64,000 nucleotides of DNA from an uncultured Rikenellaceae bacterium (GCA_947038405.1 CAMQVY010000002.1:141798-205797); one strand, 5' to 3'. Positions 53,419 through 63,378 are shown, numbered from the stretch's first letter. The notes: generated by a model not told the origin, from the sequence alone. Made by a program: numbers and translations.

Positions 53419-54072
53419 ATGTGGTTAGAAATATTTATTAGAGGTTTAATTGTTGGCTTTGCGGCGTCTATTCCGCTTGGCCCTATTGGTGTGCTGTGTA
53501 TTCAAAGAACTCTCAGCAAAAATCATAAAGCCGGATTCATATCCGGATTAGGTGCAGCTAGTGCAGATACAATATTTGCATCAATAGCATTCTTCTCGTT
53601 ATCAATAGTAATGTCATTTATTGAGGATCATATGAGCTTGATAAAACTCATTGGAGGGGCGTGTATTCTAGGCGTAGGTACTAAAATTTTTATCACGAAC
53701 CCAATAGTCCAGATTAGACGCAATCGAGCGGGAGTAACAAATATATGGCAGGATTACATAACAGTATTCTTCTTTACACTCGCAAACCCTGCATTTATTC
53801 TAATATTTGTAGCTCTGTTTACAGCACTCGGGGTTAGTGTAGAGTCTAGCCACTTTTGGCACGGAGTGGTTATGGTGATTGGAGTATTCTTTGGATCTGC
53901 AACATGGTGGTTCTCAATAACATTCGGAGTCAACTTAATACGAAACAAATTTAGACCTAGACACCTTCTTTGGATAAATAGAGTCACTGGTGCGATAATT
54001 ATGGCACTAGGAATGATAACAATACTTTTAATATTTGTAAATACACCTATCGATGGAATGCTACCCGAATAA
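53419..54072 (+). CDS. LysE/RhtB-family exporter
   Basis: A 217-residue inner-membrane protein with six predicted helices. The family opening GFAASIPLGPIGVLCIQRTLSKN is followed by AGFISGLGAASADTIFASIAF and NPAFILIFVALFTALG. It probably exports amino acids or similar small molecules; the substrate is not predictable. Its 3' end overlaps the cmk start by 20 bases in another frame, so the two are translationally linked. Confidence 0.9.
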   Translation: MWLEIFIRGLIVGFAASIPLGPIGVLCIQRTLSKNHKAGFISGLGAASADTIFASIAFFSLSIVMSFIEDHMSLIKLIGGACILGVGTKIFITNPIVQIRRNRAGVTNIWQDYITVFFFTLANPAFILIFVALFTALGVSVESSHFWHGVVMVIGVFFGSATWWFSITFGVNLIRNKFRPRHLLWINRVTGAIIMALGMITILLIFVNTPIDGMLPE

Positions 54073-54754
54073 AAAAATTATTATCGCAATAGATGGTTTC
54101 TCTTCTTGTGGGAAAAGTACATTCGCTAAAAATATAGCGGTCAAGTTGGGCTATGTATTTATTGATACTGGTGCAATGTACAGAGCTGTTACACTATATG
54201 GAATTGACAACGGCGCAATTGTAGATGGAGTCCTAAATGAGACAAAATTAACTCAATTGCTAGATCAAATTGAAATTACATTTAAATTCAATAACAATAG
54301 AGAGGCTAGTGATATATACGTTAATGGTGCACTGGTTGAAGATAAAATCAGATCTATTGATGTTAGCAACTGCGTTAGCGCGGTTAGTGGTATGGCAAAC
54401 GTCAGAGAAAAACTTGTTGCAATGCAACAAGAAATGGGCAAAAATCGCGGAATTGTAATGGACGGTAGAGACATCGGTACTGTTGTATTCCCTGATGCAG
54501 AACTGAAAATATTTATGACAGCAGACCCTTTAGTCAGAGCAAAACGTAGATATGATGAGCTTCGTGCAAAAGGAGAAGAGGTATCTCTACTAGAGATTAA
54601 AGAGAATGTTATTAGTAGAGATAACGCAGATCAAAATAGAGCCGTATCTCCACTAAAAAAAGCAAATGACGCAGTTATCCTCGATAACAGTAATATGACT
54701 ATTCCACAACAAATGGAGTGGGTAGCAACTCACTTAAAAAGATTAATGTCCTAG
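54053..54754 (+). CDS. cmk: Cytidylate kinase
   Basis: Phosphorylates CMP and dCMP. P-loop DGFSSCGKSTFAKNIA, then DTGAMYRAVTLY, GRDIGTVVFPDAELKIFMTA and RAKRRYDELRAKGEEVS. Length 233. The ATG at 54053 lies inside the end of the exporter gene. It is followed after five bases by ispH. Confidence 0.97.
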   Translation: MECYPNKKIIIAIDGFSSCGKSTFAKNIAVKLGYVFIDTGAMYRAVTLYGIDNGAIVDGVLNETKLTQLLDQIEITFKFNNNREASDIYVNGALVEDKIRSIDVSNCVSAVSGMANVREKLVAMQQEMGKNRGIVMDGRDIGTVVFPDAELKIFMTADPLVRAKRRYDELRAKGEEVSLLEIKENVISRDNADQNRAVSPLKKANDAVILDNSNMTIPQQMEWVATHLKRLMS

Positions 54755-54759
54755 ATTAT

Positions 54760-55626
54760 ATGAATATTACCATAGATGATAAATCTGGATTCTGTTTTGG
54801 GGTAGTAAATGCAATAACCAAAGCAGAAGAGTCGTTAAGTACAATTGATAAAGTATTCTCCCTAGGTGATATAGTACACAATAGAGTCGAAGTCCAAAGA
54901 TTAGAAAAATTGGGACTCGAAAGCGTTAATCACGATAAAATAGCATCTTTATCGGGAGAATCACTACTGATAAGAGCTCATGGAGAGCCACCTGTAACAT
55001 ACACTATTGCCGAAAAACATGGAGTAAATATAATTGATGCAACATGTCCTGTGGTCGCAAAACTTCAGAAATCAGTAGATGATGCACATAAAATAATGAA
55101 AAAATGTGGAGGTCAAGTGGTTATTTTAGGCAAAAATGGACACGCTGAAGTGATCGGTCTCGTGGGACAAACTGATGGTAGTGCTATTGTTATTGAAAAT
55201 GAACTCGATTTAGAAAAACTCAATTTCAAAAAACCAATATTCCTACTATCACAAACAACACAAAGTTTATCTCTATTTGAAAGAGTTAAATCTATAATAA
55301 TTCAGAAGGCACAGGATAACTCTAATGTAACAATAATGGATACAATATGTAGACAGGTAGCAAATAGAGAACCTCACCTTAAAAATTTCTCGAAAGAACA
55401 TGACGTTATTGTATTTGTTAGCGGTAAGAAAAGTTCAAACGGGAAAGTATTATTTGAAGTGTGTAAAGGGGTAAACAGTCGAACATACAACATCGAAGAT
55501 GAGTCTGAAATAGTTACAGAGTGGTTTGAGGGTGCTAAAAGCCTCGGAATCTGTGGCGCAACTTCAACTCCAAAGTGGATAATGAAAAGGGTAGCTGATG
55601 CTATCAATACAATAGTAAATAAATAA
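54760..55626 (+). CDS. ispH: 4-hydroxy-3-methylbut-2-enyl diphosphate reductase
   Basis: Last step of the MEP isoprenoid pathway; a [4Fe-4S] enzyme. Three cluster Cys are visible: SGFCFGVVNAI near residue 13, DATCPVVAK, and DTICRQVANRE (or the later CGATSTPKWI). The HGE motif is in RAHGEPPV and the TxxR/STPKW region is present. The frame opens 14 codons earlier inside cmk, but ATG 54760, five bases after the cmk stop, gives the expected 288 residues. Confidence 0.97.
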   Translation: MNITIDDKSGFCFGVVNAITKAEESLSTIDKVFSLGDIVHNRVEVQRLEKLGLESVNHDKIASLSGESLLIRAHGEPPVTYTIAEKHGVNIIDATCPVVAKLQKSVDDAHKIMKKCGGQVVILGKNGHAEVIGLVGQTDGSAIVIENELDLEKLNFKKPIFLLSQTTQSLSLFERVKSIIIQKAQDNSNVTIMDTICRQVANREPHLKNFSKEHDVIVFVSGKKSSNGKVLFEVCKGVNSRTYNIEDESEIVTEWFEGAKSLGICGATSTPKWIMKRVADAINTIVNK

Positions 55627-55651
55627 TAGAGTTATTAAACCTAAGTAAGTT

Positions 55652-56122
55652 ATGAGTGTAAATGTATATTTTTTAAGAGTCGTTAAATATCTATTAAAAA
55701 TGGTCGTGTTACTAAGTGCTGTTTTCATATTAATGTTTGCAACTGGAACCGCAGAGGTTAGCCCAGAGGCATTTATTGCAAATTTATTCAACTCAACAAG
55801 AGGAGCTATACTATTAATTGCACTACTTGCTGTCGCACTTACATACCCTAAGTTCGGATATGTAAAGCGTACTATTACAATCGATTACAACCAATACAAA
55901 GAGGAGATAATCGCATTTATAAATAAAAGTGGATACTCTCTTTACTCTGAGAAAAATGGGGAAATAATTTTTCGTGCAACATCACCTTTCAAACGAGTTA
56001 TAATGTTGGGAGATGATAAAATAGTACTCAAAAAAGAGATGAATAGCATTACTATTGAGGGGCTAAGAAAAGATATTGCAATGACAGAGTACAGACTTAA
56101 ATCGCTCTCTTTAAGGGAGTAA
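55652..56122 (+). CDS. Small membrane protein of unknown function
   Basis: A 156-residue protein with two N-terminal hydrophobic segments (about residues 12-31 and 45-64). A soluble C-terminal part follows with strands FRATSPFKRVIMLGDDKIVLKKEMNSITIEGLRKD. No family recognised. It lies between ispH and the S41 protease in the same direction. A role in the envelope is possible but not shown. Confidence 0.65.
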   Translation: MSVNVYFLRVVKYLLKMVVLLSAVFILMFATGTAEVSPEAFIANLFNSTRGAILLIALLAVALTYPKFGYVKRTITIDYNQYKEEIIAFINKSGYSLYSEKNGEIIFRATSPFKRVIMLGDDKIVLKKEMNSITIEGLRKDIAMTEYRLKSLSLRE

Positions 56123-56203
56123 AAGCATATTTAGAAGACATAACTGTCAAACAAATACAATACTAATCACTCGTAGCGGGTAGATAAAACTTTAAAGGAG
56201 CAG

Positions 56204-57877
56204 ATGAAATATATAGGGAGAAAAGTAGGCTTAATCACTGCACTCTTATTGAGTGTATTCATATTGGTTGGATCGACTAAAGAGAACAAAGATTTCGGTA
56301 TCGGGCGAAACATCGAGATGTTAGTAAATATGTTTCGAGATATAAATATATTTTATGTCGACGAAGTGGATTCCGACAAGCTAATGAGTGATGCTGCGAA
56401 AGGAATGATTAAGAGTTTAGACCCATATACAGACTATATCCCCGCTAGTGATATGGCTGATTTTGAATTTATGACAACGGGTAAGTATGGTGGTATCGGA
56501 TCTATTATCAGGAAAAAAGGAGAGTATATTGTTATTGCTCAACCCTACAAAGAGTCGCCAGCAGATAAAGCAGGATTGAAAAGTGGTGATAAAATAGTCG
56601 AAATATCTGGAGAAAATGCAAAAGGAATGACCGCCCAAAAAGTCAGCTCCCTTCTAAAAGGAGATCCAGGTAGTGTTGTAAAGATGAAGATAGAGCAGTT
56701 TGAAGATGGTGTGATTAAACCAATTTCGATAAAAAGAGAGAAAATAGCAATATCTGGAGTCCCATACTTTAACTTTGTTAGCGATAGCATTGGATATATA
56801 CAACATAGTGACTTTACAGAGGGGTGTTATGACGATATGCTAAGTGCATTTATGACACTTAAAAATAGTGGCAAATTAAAAGGACTGATACTCGACTATC
56901 GTAGTAATGGTGGAGGAATCTTGCAAGAAGCAGTTAAAATACTCTCAATATTCCTTCCTCAAGACACTGAAGTTGTGAGTATTAAAGGTCGCACAAAACA
57001 AACAACAGAGATATTCAAGACAAAAGATAAACCCATAGATATAGATATTCCTATAGTTGTATTGACTAGTAGTGGAAGCGCTTCGGCTGCGGAAATTGTT
57101 GCTGGAGCTTTGCAGGATCTTGATAGGGCTGCTCTCATAGGACAACGAACTTTTGGTAAAGGATTAGTCCAAACAACTAGACCTATTGGTTATGATGCTT
57201 ACCTCAAGATTACAACAGCTAAATACTATATACCTAGTGGAAGATGTATTCAAGCAATGGACTACACGCATAGAAATGAAGATGGTAGCGTTGGTGTTGT
57301 TCCAGACTCTATGATCTCTGAGTTCAAAACAAAAGGTGGACGTAAGGTATATGACGGCGGAGGTGTGATGCCAGACATAAAAATAGACCCAGAGTATATA
57401 AACAGATTTGTTGCTGTTCTTTACGCTAAAGGATATATACATGACTTTATTGATATGTATCGTAAAGATAATCCTCTTAAAGTTAAAAATGAAGAGTTTA
57501 ATCTTTCCGATGAAGACTATACCCTATTCACGCAATTTATGAGTGATAAAGATGTTGAATTCGAGTCTGAAAGCAAAAGAACTCTAAATAAACTAATCGA
57601 AAACTCTAAACAAGAGAAATTTCATGAGAATATAAAAGAGCAATTGATTGCTATTCAAAGTCACCTTAAAGATGACAAAGAGAGCGGGCTTAAACTATAC
57701 AAAAAGGAGATTAAAGAGATAATTGAAGATGAAATTACTCTTATATACCAATACGAACAAGGGGTGACTAAACGCAGAATCGCAAAAGATAAGGTTGTCA
57801 CAAATGCAATAGAACTCCTTAATGATAGTGCCAGATATAATGATATTATATTAAATCAAGACACTTCGAAAAAGTAA
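56204..57877 (+). CDS. S41-family C-terminal processing peptidase
   Basis: A 557-residue envelope protease with one N-terminal membrane or signal helix (residues 7-24). The PDZ domain (about 85-170) contains YGGIGSIIRKKGEYIVIAQ and SGDKIVEISGENAKGM. The protease core has catalytic Ser in TSSGSASAAEIVAGALQD and Lys in RTFGKGLVQTT. The C-terminal 150 residues are helical and charged. It probably trims periplasmic or outer-membrane proteins. The start ATG follows a purine-rich AAAGGAG seven bases away. Confidence 0.94.
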   Translation: MKYIGRKVGLITALLLSVFILVGSTKENKDFGIGRNIEMLVNMFRDINIFYVDEVDSDKLMSDAAKGMIKSLDPYTDYIPASDMADFEFMTTGKYGGIGSIIRKKGEYIVIAQPYKESPADKAGLKSGDKIVEISGENAKGMTAQKVSSLLKGDPGSVVKMKIEQFEDGVIKPISIKREKIAISGVPYFNFVSDSIGYIQHSDFTEGCYDDMLSAFMTLKNSGKLKGLILDYRSNGGGILQEAVKILSIFLPQDTEVVSIKGRTKQTTEIFKTKDKPIDIDIPIVVLTSSGSASAAEIVAGALQDLDRAALIGQRTFGKGLVQTTRPIGYDAYLKITTAKYYIPSGRCIQAMDYTHRNEDGSVGVVPDSMISEFKTKGGRKVYDGGGVMPDIKIDPEYINRFVAVLYAKGYIHDFIDMYRKDNPLKVKNEEFNLSDEDYTLFTQFMSDKDVEFESESKRTLNKLIENSKQEKFHENIKEQLIAIQSHLKDDKESGLKLYKKEIKEIIEDEITLIYQYEQGVTKRRIAKDKVVTNAIELLNDSARYNDIILNQDTSKK

Positions 57878-57903
57878 TCTAATACAATTAAATAATTGAG
57901 GTT

Positions 57904-59070
57904 ATGAAACTTGCCTTTTTGAAAATACTCCAAAACCTTTCATTCCGAAATCGAATAACTATAATAATATTCGGAGTCTTGATTGGTTCATCATCCCTGT
58001 TTTTTACTTGGCACATGACCAATGAGCTGAAAGATAAAGAGAGATATGATGTGGAGTTGTGGGCATTAGCAATGAAACATGCGGAGGGGTATGATATTAA
58101 TGACCCAATATCATTGCACATCATTAAAAAAAATAATAATATTCCTTTCATTATTACGGACTTAAACCTCAAAGTTAAAGCGTCTCACTTAATTGAATCA
58201 GAGATAATTAACCACCCAGATAGATTAAGAGAACAAATTGAAGAGTTCTCGCACGAAAACCCACTACAATTAATATCTGTATATGGGGGGGCAACATACT
58301 ATCTTTTCTATGGAGAGTCGAGTCTATTAACTAGACTATTCATATTCCCATACATACAACTATTCTTGATAACTATATTCATTTTGCTTTGGTATCTCAC
58401 ATTGAGGTCAACAAAACACAATGAACAAGATAGGGTTTGGGTGGGTTTAGCGAAAGAGACTGCTCACCAACTTGGAACTCCAACCTCTTCGCTATTAGGT
58501 TGGTTGGAATACCTGAAATCACAACCTATTGACCAGAGTGCTGTGGAGGAGATGGGCAAAGATTTAACTAGGCTATTGAAGGTTGTTGACAGGTTCTCTA
58601 AAATCGGATCTGAAACATCTTTAATACCATTAAATGTTAATGAAATTATTGGTAATAGCGTACTCTACTTCAGGACTCGTGCCCCTAAAAATGTTACGAT
58701 AGGATACAATGGACTTGCAATCGCTCCCGTGCAAGCGAATATTAATGAGACTCTTTTTGAATGGGTAATAGAAAACCTTTTGAAAAATGCTCTCGATGCA
58801 CTACAAGGTAGAGGTCAAATTAATGTGAATATATCGTATGATAACGAAAATATACATATAGATATAAAAGATACAGGAAAAGGAATTGCTCAATCTAACT
58901 TTAAAAAGATATTTGAACCCGGTTTTACAACCAAAACAAGAGGCTGGGGTTTAGGTCTGTCTCTAAGTAAAAGAATTGTAGAGGAGTACCACAAAGGGAA
59001 AATTAGTGTGACAGAGTCTGAAATAGAAAAAGGTACAACAATTAGAGTGTCGGTTAAAAGAGTTGTCTGA
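57904..59070 (+). CDS. Sensor histidine kinase without adjacent response regulator
   Basis: A 388-residue membrane kinase with helices at about residues 20-38 and 142-162 enclosing a periplasmic sensing domain of about 100 residues. The cytoplasmic part has the H-box ETAHQLGTPTSSLLGWLEYL, N-box WVIENLLKNALDAL, G1 IKDTGKGIAQ and G2 RGWGLGLSLSKRIV. No HAMP domain and no response regulator nearby, so it is an orphan. The signal is unknown. Confidence 0.93.
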   Translation: MKLAFLKILQNLSFRNRITIIIFGVLIGSSSLFFTWHMTNELKDKERYDVELWALAMKHAEGYDINDPISLHIIKKNNNIPFIITDLNLKVKASHLIESEIINHPDRLREQIEEFSHENPLQLISVYGGATYYLFYGESSLLTRLFIFPYIQLFLITIFILLWYLTLRSTKHNEQDRVWVGLAKETAHQLGTPTSSLLGWLEYLKSQPIDQSAVEEMGKDLTRLLKVVDRFSKIGSETSLIPLNVNEIIGNSVLYFRTRAPKNVTIGYNGLAIAPVQANINETLFEWVIENLLKNALDALQGRGQINVNISYDNENIHIDIKDTGKGIAQSNFKKIFEPGFTTKTRGWGLGLSLSKRIVEEYHKGKISVTESEIEKGTTIRVSVKRVV

Positions 59071-59093
59071 AAAGTGAGACAAAAGATATTATT

Positions 59094-59645
59094 ATGAAAT
59101 ATATATTTAGCTTAATGGTTATTTTTGCCATCTCGGCATGTGTCTGGGACGATAAAACACCGAGTATAGTGGAGTACAAATCGTTTATAAAAAACGGAGA
59201 TGACGTTCCTAGCTTCTCAATTGCAGCAACTGACGGCAGTCCTTTCTATAGCGATAGCATAGACAAAATTACAATTATATACCTCTTTTGGAGTAAATGC
59301 CCCGATTGCGCAAACACAACTAAGGAGATTATGGAGCTATGGAACGAGAGCTTAATCGATGATGAAAGTGTTGATATGATATCTATCGCTAGAGGAGATG
59401 GAAAAACACCTCAAAATGAGATTGAAATGTATTGGAATAATATGTTTAACACTAAACCTAATACCCAAATCCCTAGACTATTATTTGATGAACACAAAGA
59501 GATATTCAACTTATTTGCAGATGCAGGTGTACCTAGATTCTATCTAACTAATAATAAGAAAGAGGTTATGTGGCAATTGCAATCTCCGATGGTTACTAAA
59601 GAGGAGATATTGGCACAAATAAATACTATAAAAAATCAATTATAG
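59094..59645 (+). CDS. Thioredoxin-like lipoprotein
   Basis: A 183-residue protein with lipobox ISAC at residue 16, so it should be lipidated (lnt is in the window). TlpA/AhpC-type fold: VPSFSIAATDGSPFYS, YLFWSKCPDCANTTKEIMELWNE with redox-active CPDC, and a cis-Pro-like AGVPRFYLTN. It probably acts as a periplasmic thiol-disulfide protein. The CPDC active site is unusual compared with CGPC or CPPC but occurs in this group. Confidence 0.88.
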   Translation: MKYIFSLMVIFAISACVWDDKTPSIVEYKSFIKNGDDVPSFSIAATDGSPFYSDSIDKITIIYLFWSKCPDCANTTKEIMELWNESLIDDESVDMISIARGDGKTPQNEIEMYWNNMFNTKPNTQIPRLLFDEHKEIFNLFADAGVPRFYLTNNKKEVMWQLQSPMVTKEEILAQINTIKNQL

Positions 59646-59646
59646 T

Positions 59647-60426
59647 ATGGACTCATTATACAATGATGCTTCCAAGATGACGCATGAAGTATTCGGAAAT
59701 CAATCCATTTCACTTGATCCTGTCGTACTAACCGATGTTATAGAACCTATAGCTTTAAGTAGTTGCATAACTTTCAAAATACTGACTATTGTACTATTCC
59801 TTGCATACACATACTATATGTACTATTTTAAGGGATATATACGCTCTAGCTTTTCTGCCACGTTTAGACCAAAAATATTAGAGAAACTAATGGTAGAGAA
59901 TAGCTATATATTTGAAACTTTTATGAGGTTCATTATAATAAGTGGTATCATTACAGTAAGTCTCGCAACTCTAAGAATATTGGAGATTACTAACCCATAT
60001 TTAACCCTAAATATAAGCGCAAATACATCTCCAGATATAAAAGTTTTTGCTATACTAGCTCTAATTACTCTAATATATTTATTCAAATTAACATCACTAT
60101 ATTTAGTCGGTAAATTAACTTATTCAGATATATTTATAGCATCTTTAATCCGATATTTAAAACTCAATATAATATCATATACACTTATACTCATACCCCT
60201 TTATCTCCTACTATATCAATCATTTGGAATTTGGCAAACAATTTTATTATCTTTAATCGCCATTAGTATTGTATTGATCTCCTTTTTACTCTTTTTTAAT
60301 AGTTATAGACTCTTTATTCAGCAAAAAGTTTCTATTTTATATTGGTTTTTGTATCTTTGTGCCGTCGAATTTTTACCATTAAGTTTGGTAATACTTTTAG
60401 TGTGTAAGAATCTACCGTTATATTAG
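59647..60426 (+). CDS. DUF4271 membrane protein
   Basis: A 259-residue protein with about six hydrophobic segments (LTIVLFLAYTYYMYYF, FIIISGIITVSLATL, VFAILALITLIYLFKLTSLYL, YTLILIPLYLLLY, ILLSLIAISIVLISFLLFF, FLPLSLVILLVCKNL). Such DUF4271 proteins usually precede hemD in Bacteroidota, as here, and the function is unknown. It starts one base after the preceding lipoprotein stop. Confidence 0.8.
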   Translation: MDSLYNDASKMTHEVFGNQSISLDPVVLTDVIEPIALSSCITFKILTIVLFLAYTYYMYYFKGYIRSSFSATFRPKILEKLMVENSYIFETFMRFIIISGIITVSLATLRILEITNPYLTLNISANTSPDIKVFAILALITLIYLFKLTSLYLVGKLTYSDIFIASLIRYLKLNIISYTLILIPLYLLLYQSFGIWQTILLSLIAISIVLISFLLFFNSYRLFIQQKVSILYWFLYLCAVEFLPLSLVILLVCKNLPLY

Positions 60427-60446
60427 ATATCAAAAATATTAGTGCT

Positions 60447-61307
60447 TTGAAAATTAGCAATATACTTGTGTCACAGCCCGTGCCTGTGGTTATAGAAAAA
60501 TCACCTTTTAGTGATATTATACAAAAATTTAAACTTAAAGTTGCATTCAATCCGTTTCTTAGAATCGAAGGGGTAAACCTTAAAGGATTTATTGCGCAAA
60601 GAGTAAATATTTTAGAACATACAACTATTATATTTACTACTAGAGGAATGATTGACAACTTCTTTAGAATTTGCGAAGAGTCAAGAATTACAATTCCTGA
60701 CTCAATGAAATATATCTGTAATACGGAGACTGTTGCTCTATATATGCAGAAGTATATCGTATATCGTAAACGTAAAATATCTTTCGCAGACGGTACGTTC
60801 TCTAACTTTATGGAGCTTATTATTAAGAATAGAAGTGAAAAACTATTACTTACATTAGCTGACCCATATAAGCCTGAGATCCCTGATGCTATGGAGAAAT
60901 TGAAGCTTAACTTCTCAAAAGTTATCCTCTCTAAGACTGTTAGCGCAGACCTTTCAAAGATAGCACTAAAAGATTATGACCTTTTAGTATTTTACAGTCC
61001 TAACGAAATCGCAACTCTTGTTGCTGAGTATGGAACGGAAAATCTACCTATGATCGCAACTTTTGGTGAGGGAACTACTCGTGCTGCAATAAATGCAGGG
61101 ATTAGTGTCAATGTAATGGCTCCAACTCCAAAAGCACCTTCAATGTCTAAAGCAATAGAACTATTCCTTACGGAATTGAAAAATTGTGACGTAGCTCCAA
61201 CAATAAATGAGATCACAGATAACAAAAATGTTGATGAGTTCATTAAGGCTCAAGAGGCAAAACTAGTAAAGAAAACTAGAACTAGAAAAGTTACAACAAC
61301 TAAATAG
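60447..61307 (+). CDS. hemD: Uroporphyrinogen-III synthase, TTG start
   Basis: Cyclises hydroxymethylbilane with D-ring inversion in tetrapyrrole synthesis. HemD sequences are poorly conserved; the two-domain pattern and VNILEHTTIIFTTRGMIDNFF, YDLLVFYSPNEIATLVAEYG, MIATFGEGTTRAAINAGI fit the family. Length 286. The start is TTG at 60447 (MKISNILVSQ): no ATG lies in frame before it. A basic C-terminal tail (KKTRTRKVTTTK) is extra. It follows the DUF4271 gene by 20 bases. Confidence 0.85.
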   Translation: MKISNILVSQPVPVVIEKSPFSDIIQKFKLKVAFNPFLRIEGVNLKGFIAQRVNILEHTTIIFTTRGMIDNFFRICEESRITIPDSMKYICNTETVALYMQKYIVYRKRKISFADGTFSNFMELIIKNRSEKLLLTLADPYKPEIPDAMEKLKLNFSKVILSKTVSADLSKIALKDYDLLVFYSPNEIATLVAEYGTENLPMIATFGEGTTRAAINAGISVNVMAPTPKAPSMSKAIELFLTELKNCDVAPTINEITDNKNVDEFIKAQEAKLVKKTRTRKVTTTK

Positions 61308-61309
61308 TG

Positions 61310-61732
61310 ATGGATAAAGTAATGGATAACTCTCTTACCAAAAAAGAGCGACTTTGCGGGAAGAGTGTTATCGCAGAGCTTTTTCAATCAAATAACTCCC
61401 TATTCTGCTACCCTTTTAAGTGTCTATGGGGAATACCTCCTGAATTTCAAAATACGAAAATTGAGGAGAGTAATGATAGCTCTAGTAGAGTTAGTGTGCT
61501 ATTCTCTGTCCCGAAACGAAAAGTAAAGCGTGCGAATAAACGCAACCTTCTTAAACGTAGAATGAAAGAGGCATATCGCCTAAACAAACACTCTTTGGTC
61601 GAATTAGTACAAGAAAATAACAAGAACCTGAACGTTGCTCTATTGTATGTTGCTGCGGATATTATAGAGTATCCGAAAATTGAAGCCGCAATTAAAACTC
61701 TACTTCTTGAAATCGAAAAAGCTAATAAATAG
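61310..61732 (+). CDS. rnpA: Ribonuclease P protein component
   Basis: Protein subunit of RNase P, which trims tRNA 5' ends. The RNR signature is [18 protein letters not shown] near residue 77. Length 140 from the ATG at 61310; a second start five codons on ([11 protein letters not shown]) is possible. The hemD stop overlaps the preceding GTG. rpmH, its usual neighbour, is not here. The 3' end overlaps yidD. Confidence 0.93.
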   Translation: MDKVMDNSLTKKERLCGKSVIAELFQSNNSLFCYPFKCLWGIPPEFQNTKIEESNDSSSRVSVLFSVPKRKVKRANKRNLLKRRMKEAYRLNKHSLVELVQENNKNLNVALLYVAADIIEYPKIEAAIKTLLLEIEKANK

Positions 61733-61946
61733 AGTCCTTATATCTCCATTGCTACTCCTTATATGGATATACCGTAATTGTATATCTCCATTTACTACTC
61801 CTTCATGTAGATTTACACCAACTTGTTCGGCTTATGCTATTGAGGCTCTAAAACGTCATGGCTTAATCAAAGGTGTATGGTTGACGGTGAGGCGTCTTGC
61901 GAAATGTCATCCTTGGGGTGGAAGTGGTTACGATCCTGTACCGTAA
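61707..61946 (+). CDS. yidD: Membrane protein insertion efficiency factor YidD, TTG start
   Basis: A 79-residue protein with [24 protein letters not shown] core, [20 protein letters not shown] and [13 protein letters not shown], all diagnostic of the YidD family that assists YidC. The ORF opens at 61680, but the TTG at 61707 ([10 protein letters not shown]) gives the usual length. It overlaps the rnpA end in another frame, a conserved arrangement. Confidence 0.93.
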   Translation: MKSKKLINRVLISPLLLLIWIYRNCISPFTTPSCRFTPTCSAYAIEALKRHGLIKGVWLTVRRLAKCHPWGGSGYDPVP

Positions 61947-61959
61947 GGTACTTATTAAT

Positions 61960-62013
61960 GTAGTAGCCATACAGCACTGCCTTCTAAAGGCAATGTGTAT
62001 GCTAGTTTACTAC
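61960..62013. other. Long imperfect hairpin after yidD
   Basis: GTAGTA...CATACA...TGCCTT (61960-61983) and AAGGCA...TGTATG...TTACTAC (61988-62013) form an imperfect stem with a tiny loop. It has no T-run, so it could be a terminator for either convergent gene or an RNA-processing site. Confidence 0.4.
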
Positions 62014-62030
62014 AAGTAACAAAATAAATA

Positions 62031-62747
62031 TTACAAATCTTCGTCTGGCGCGAATTCTGGCGTTTCAAATGCAGTCTTACCATCTAAATTGAACTTTAAA
62101 TAGGTAATTGTAAATCCATCTGCAAGAAATAGACCCTCATATCTTGTCTGTATAGACAAAACATCATCTGCATATCCACTACCGTATATATCATTACAAC
62201 ACTCTGCTAACGGAAGGTTGTTTAATGTAATATTAGCCTTCGTATACTCATGCAAATGTTGACTATCAGTCTTCAGATTAACATGGCCATTAGGCTCTAA
62301 AAAACCTGAATATAGAGATAGAAACTCTGGTGACGTTAAACGCTTCTTTACTCTATCCTTCTTTAACTGAGGATCTGGAAAAGTTATCCAAATCTCACTC
62401 ACCTCATTCTTTGCGAAAAATGAACTGATAAACTCTATTCGAGTACGAAGAAATCCAACGTTAAACATACTGTTCTCAGTTGCTGTCTTTGCTCCTCTCC
62501 ACATCCTTGCTCCCTTTATATCAACTCCGATGAAGTTTTTATCAGGAAATTTAGCCGCTAAATTTACGGTGTACTCACCTCTTCCACAACCCAACTCAAG
62601 AACAATTGGATTACTATTTTTAAAAAACTTCTCGCCCCATTGACCCTTTAACTCATGGTCTTTGCGAAATATATCATCAAACTCAGGTTGAATAAGGTTT
62701 GTGAAGGTTAAATTTTCTTGAAATCTTTTGAATTTATCTTTTCCCAT
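62031..62747 (-). CDS. trmB: tRNA (guanine-N7-)-methyltransferase
   Basis: Methylates G46 of tRNAs. SAM site VLELGCGRGEYTVNLAAKFP near residue 49, GVDIKGARMWRGAKTA, and the substrate motif TFPDPQLKKDRVKKRLTSPEF. Length 238, with an extra C-terminal strand region. The spacer upstream (62748-62925) contains a hairpin described separately. Confidence 0.96.
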   Translation of the reverse strand: MGKDKFKRFQENLTFTNLIQPEFDDIFRKDHELKGQWGEKFFKNSNPIVLELGCGRGEYTVNLAAKFPDKNFIGVDIKGARMWRGAKTATENSMFNVGFLRTRIEFISSFFAKNEVSEIWITFPDPQLKKDRVKKRLTSPEFLSLYSGFLEPNGHVNLKTDSQHLHEYTKANITLNNLPLAECCNDIYGSGYADDVLSIQTRYEGLFLADGFTITYLKFNLDGKTAFETPEFAPDEDL

Positions 62748-62861
62748 TACTAAGAAACTGTTTAAAATTTATCTATATATTATTTATTATCTACAATTAC
62801 GCAGTGTGGCGCGAAGTGAGCTGCACTATAGAACGATCTAGTGAATAGTTTAAAAAATTTA

Positions 62862-62904
62862 ATGTAAAGTTTAACAGTCTATAAAAAACTGCTAAACTTT
62901 ACAT
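62862..62904 (-). terminator. Terminator after the gldH-like gene
   Basis: ATGTAAAGTTTA (62862-62873) and TAAACTTTACAT (62893-62904), plus inner CAG/CTG, form a stem. On the minus strand it is followed by a T-rich tract. Confidence 0.7.
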
Positions 62905-62925
62905 CTATATGTTTTACTATCTATT

Positions 62926-63372
62926 CTAAATTCCAGATGGATTAATCTCAATCCCAACAGCATGAATAGACTTTATACTACCCTTATTATGAGAGATGCA
63001 AAACTTATAACTCCCATTATTTAATTTTACTCTATCCCTAAATGGAATGACAACACTACGATAGCGACTAATACCCCTCTCTCTTGGAATATTAGCAACC
63101 GTTATATGGTCAACCTCAATACTTTTGGTCGAATCACTTGTCACTACACTCAAAACCAGATCCTCATCATTATAATCTTTGTTTACTCGCAATATAAAAG
63201 ACAACTCAAATAAAGAGAGTGTATCTTCATTATTATAATCAATGCAGATGGTATCAACCCCACTCCAAAGAGTAGGGTTTGTCTGTTCAATAACAGCTAC
63301 ATAAGGATTAATGCAACTACCTAAAAGTGTTGCAAAAAAAAGTATTACAATAATCTTTAAACGAATATCCAT
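62926..63372 (-). CDS. GldH-like lipoprotein
   Basis: A 148-residue protein with lipobox LLGSC near residue 20 and a beta-sandwich-like mature part (TICIDYNNEDTLSLFELSFILRVNKDYND, YRSVVIPFRDRVKLNNGSYKF...GIEI). The size and its place right after a PSP1/RicT-like gene fit the GldH family of gliding-motility lipoproteins, which also occurs in non-gliding Bacteroidales. The assignment rests on pattern and neighbourhood. Confidence 0.65.
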   Translation of the reverse strand: MDIRLKIIVILFFATLLGSCINPYVAVIEQTNPTLWSGVDTICIDYNNEDTLSLFELSFILRVNKDYNDEDLVLSVVTSDSTKSIEVDHITVANIPRERGISRYRSVVIPFRDRVKLNNGSYKFCISHNKGSIKSIHAVGIEINPSGI

Positions 63373-63378
63373 AACTAC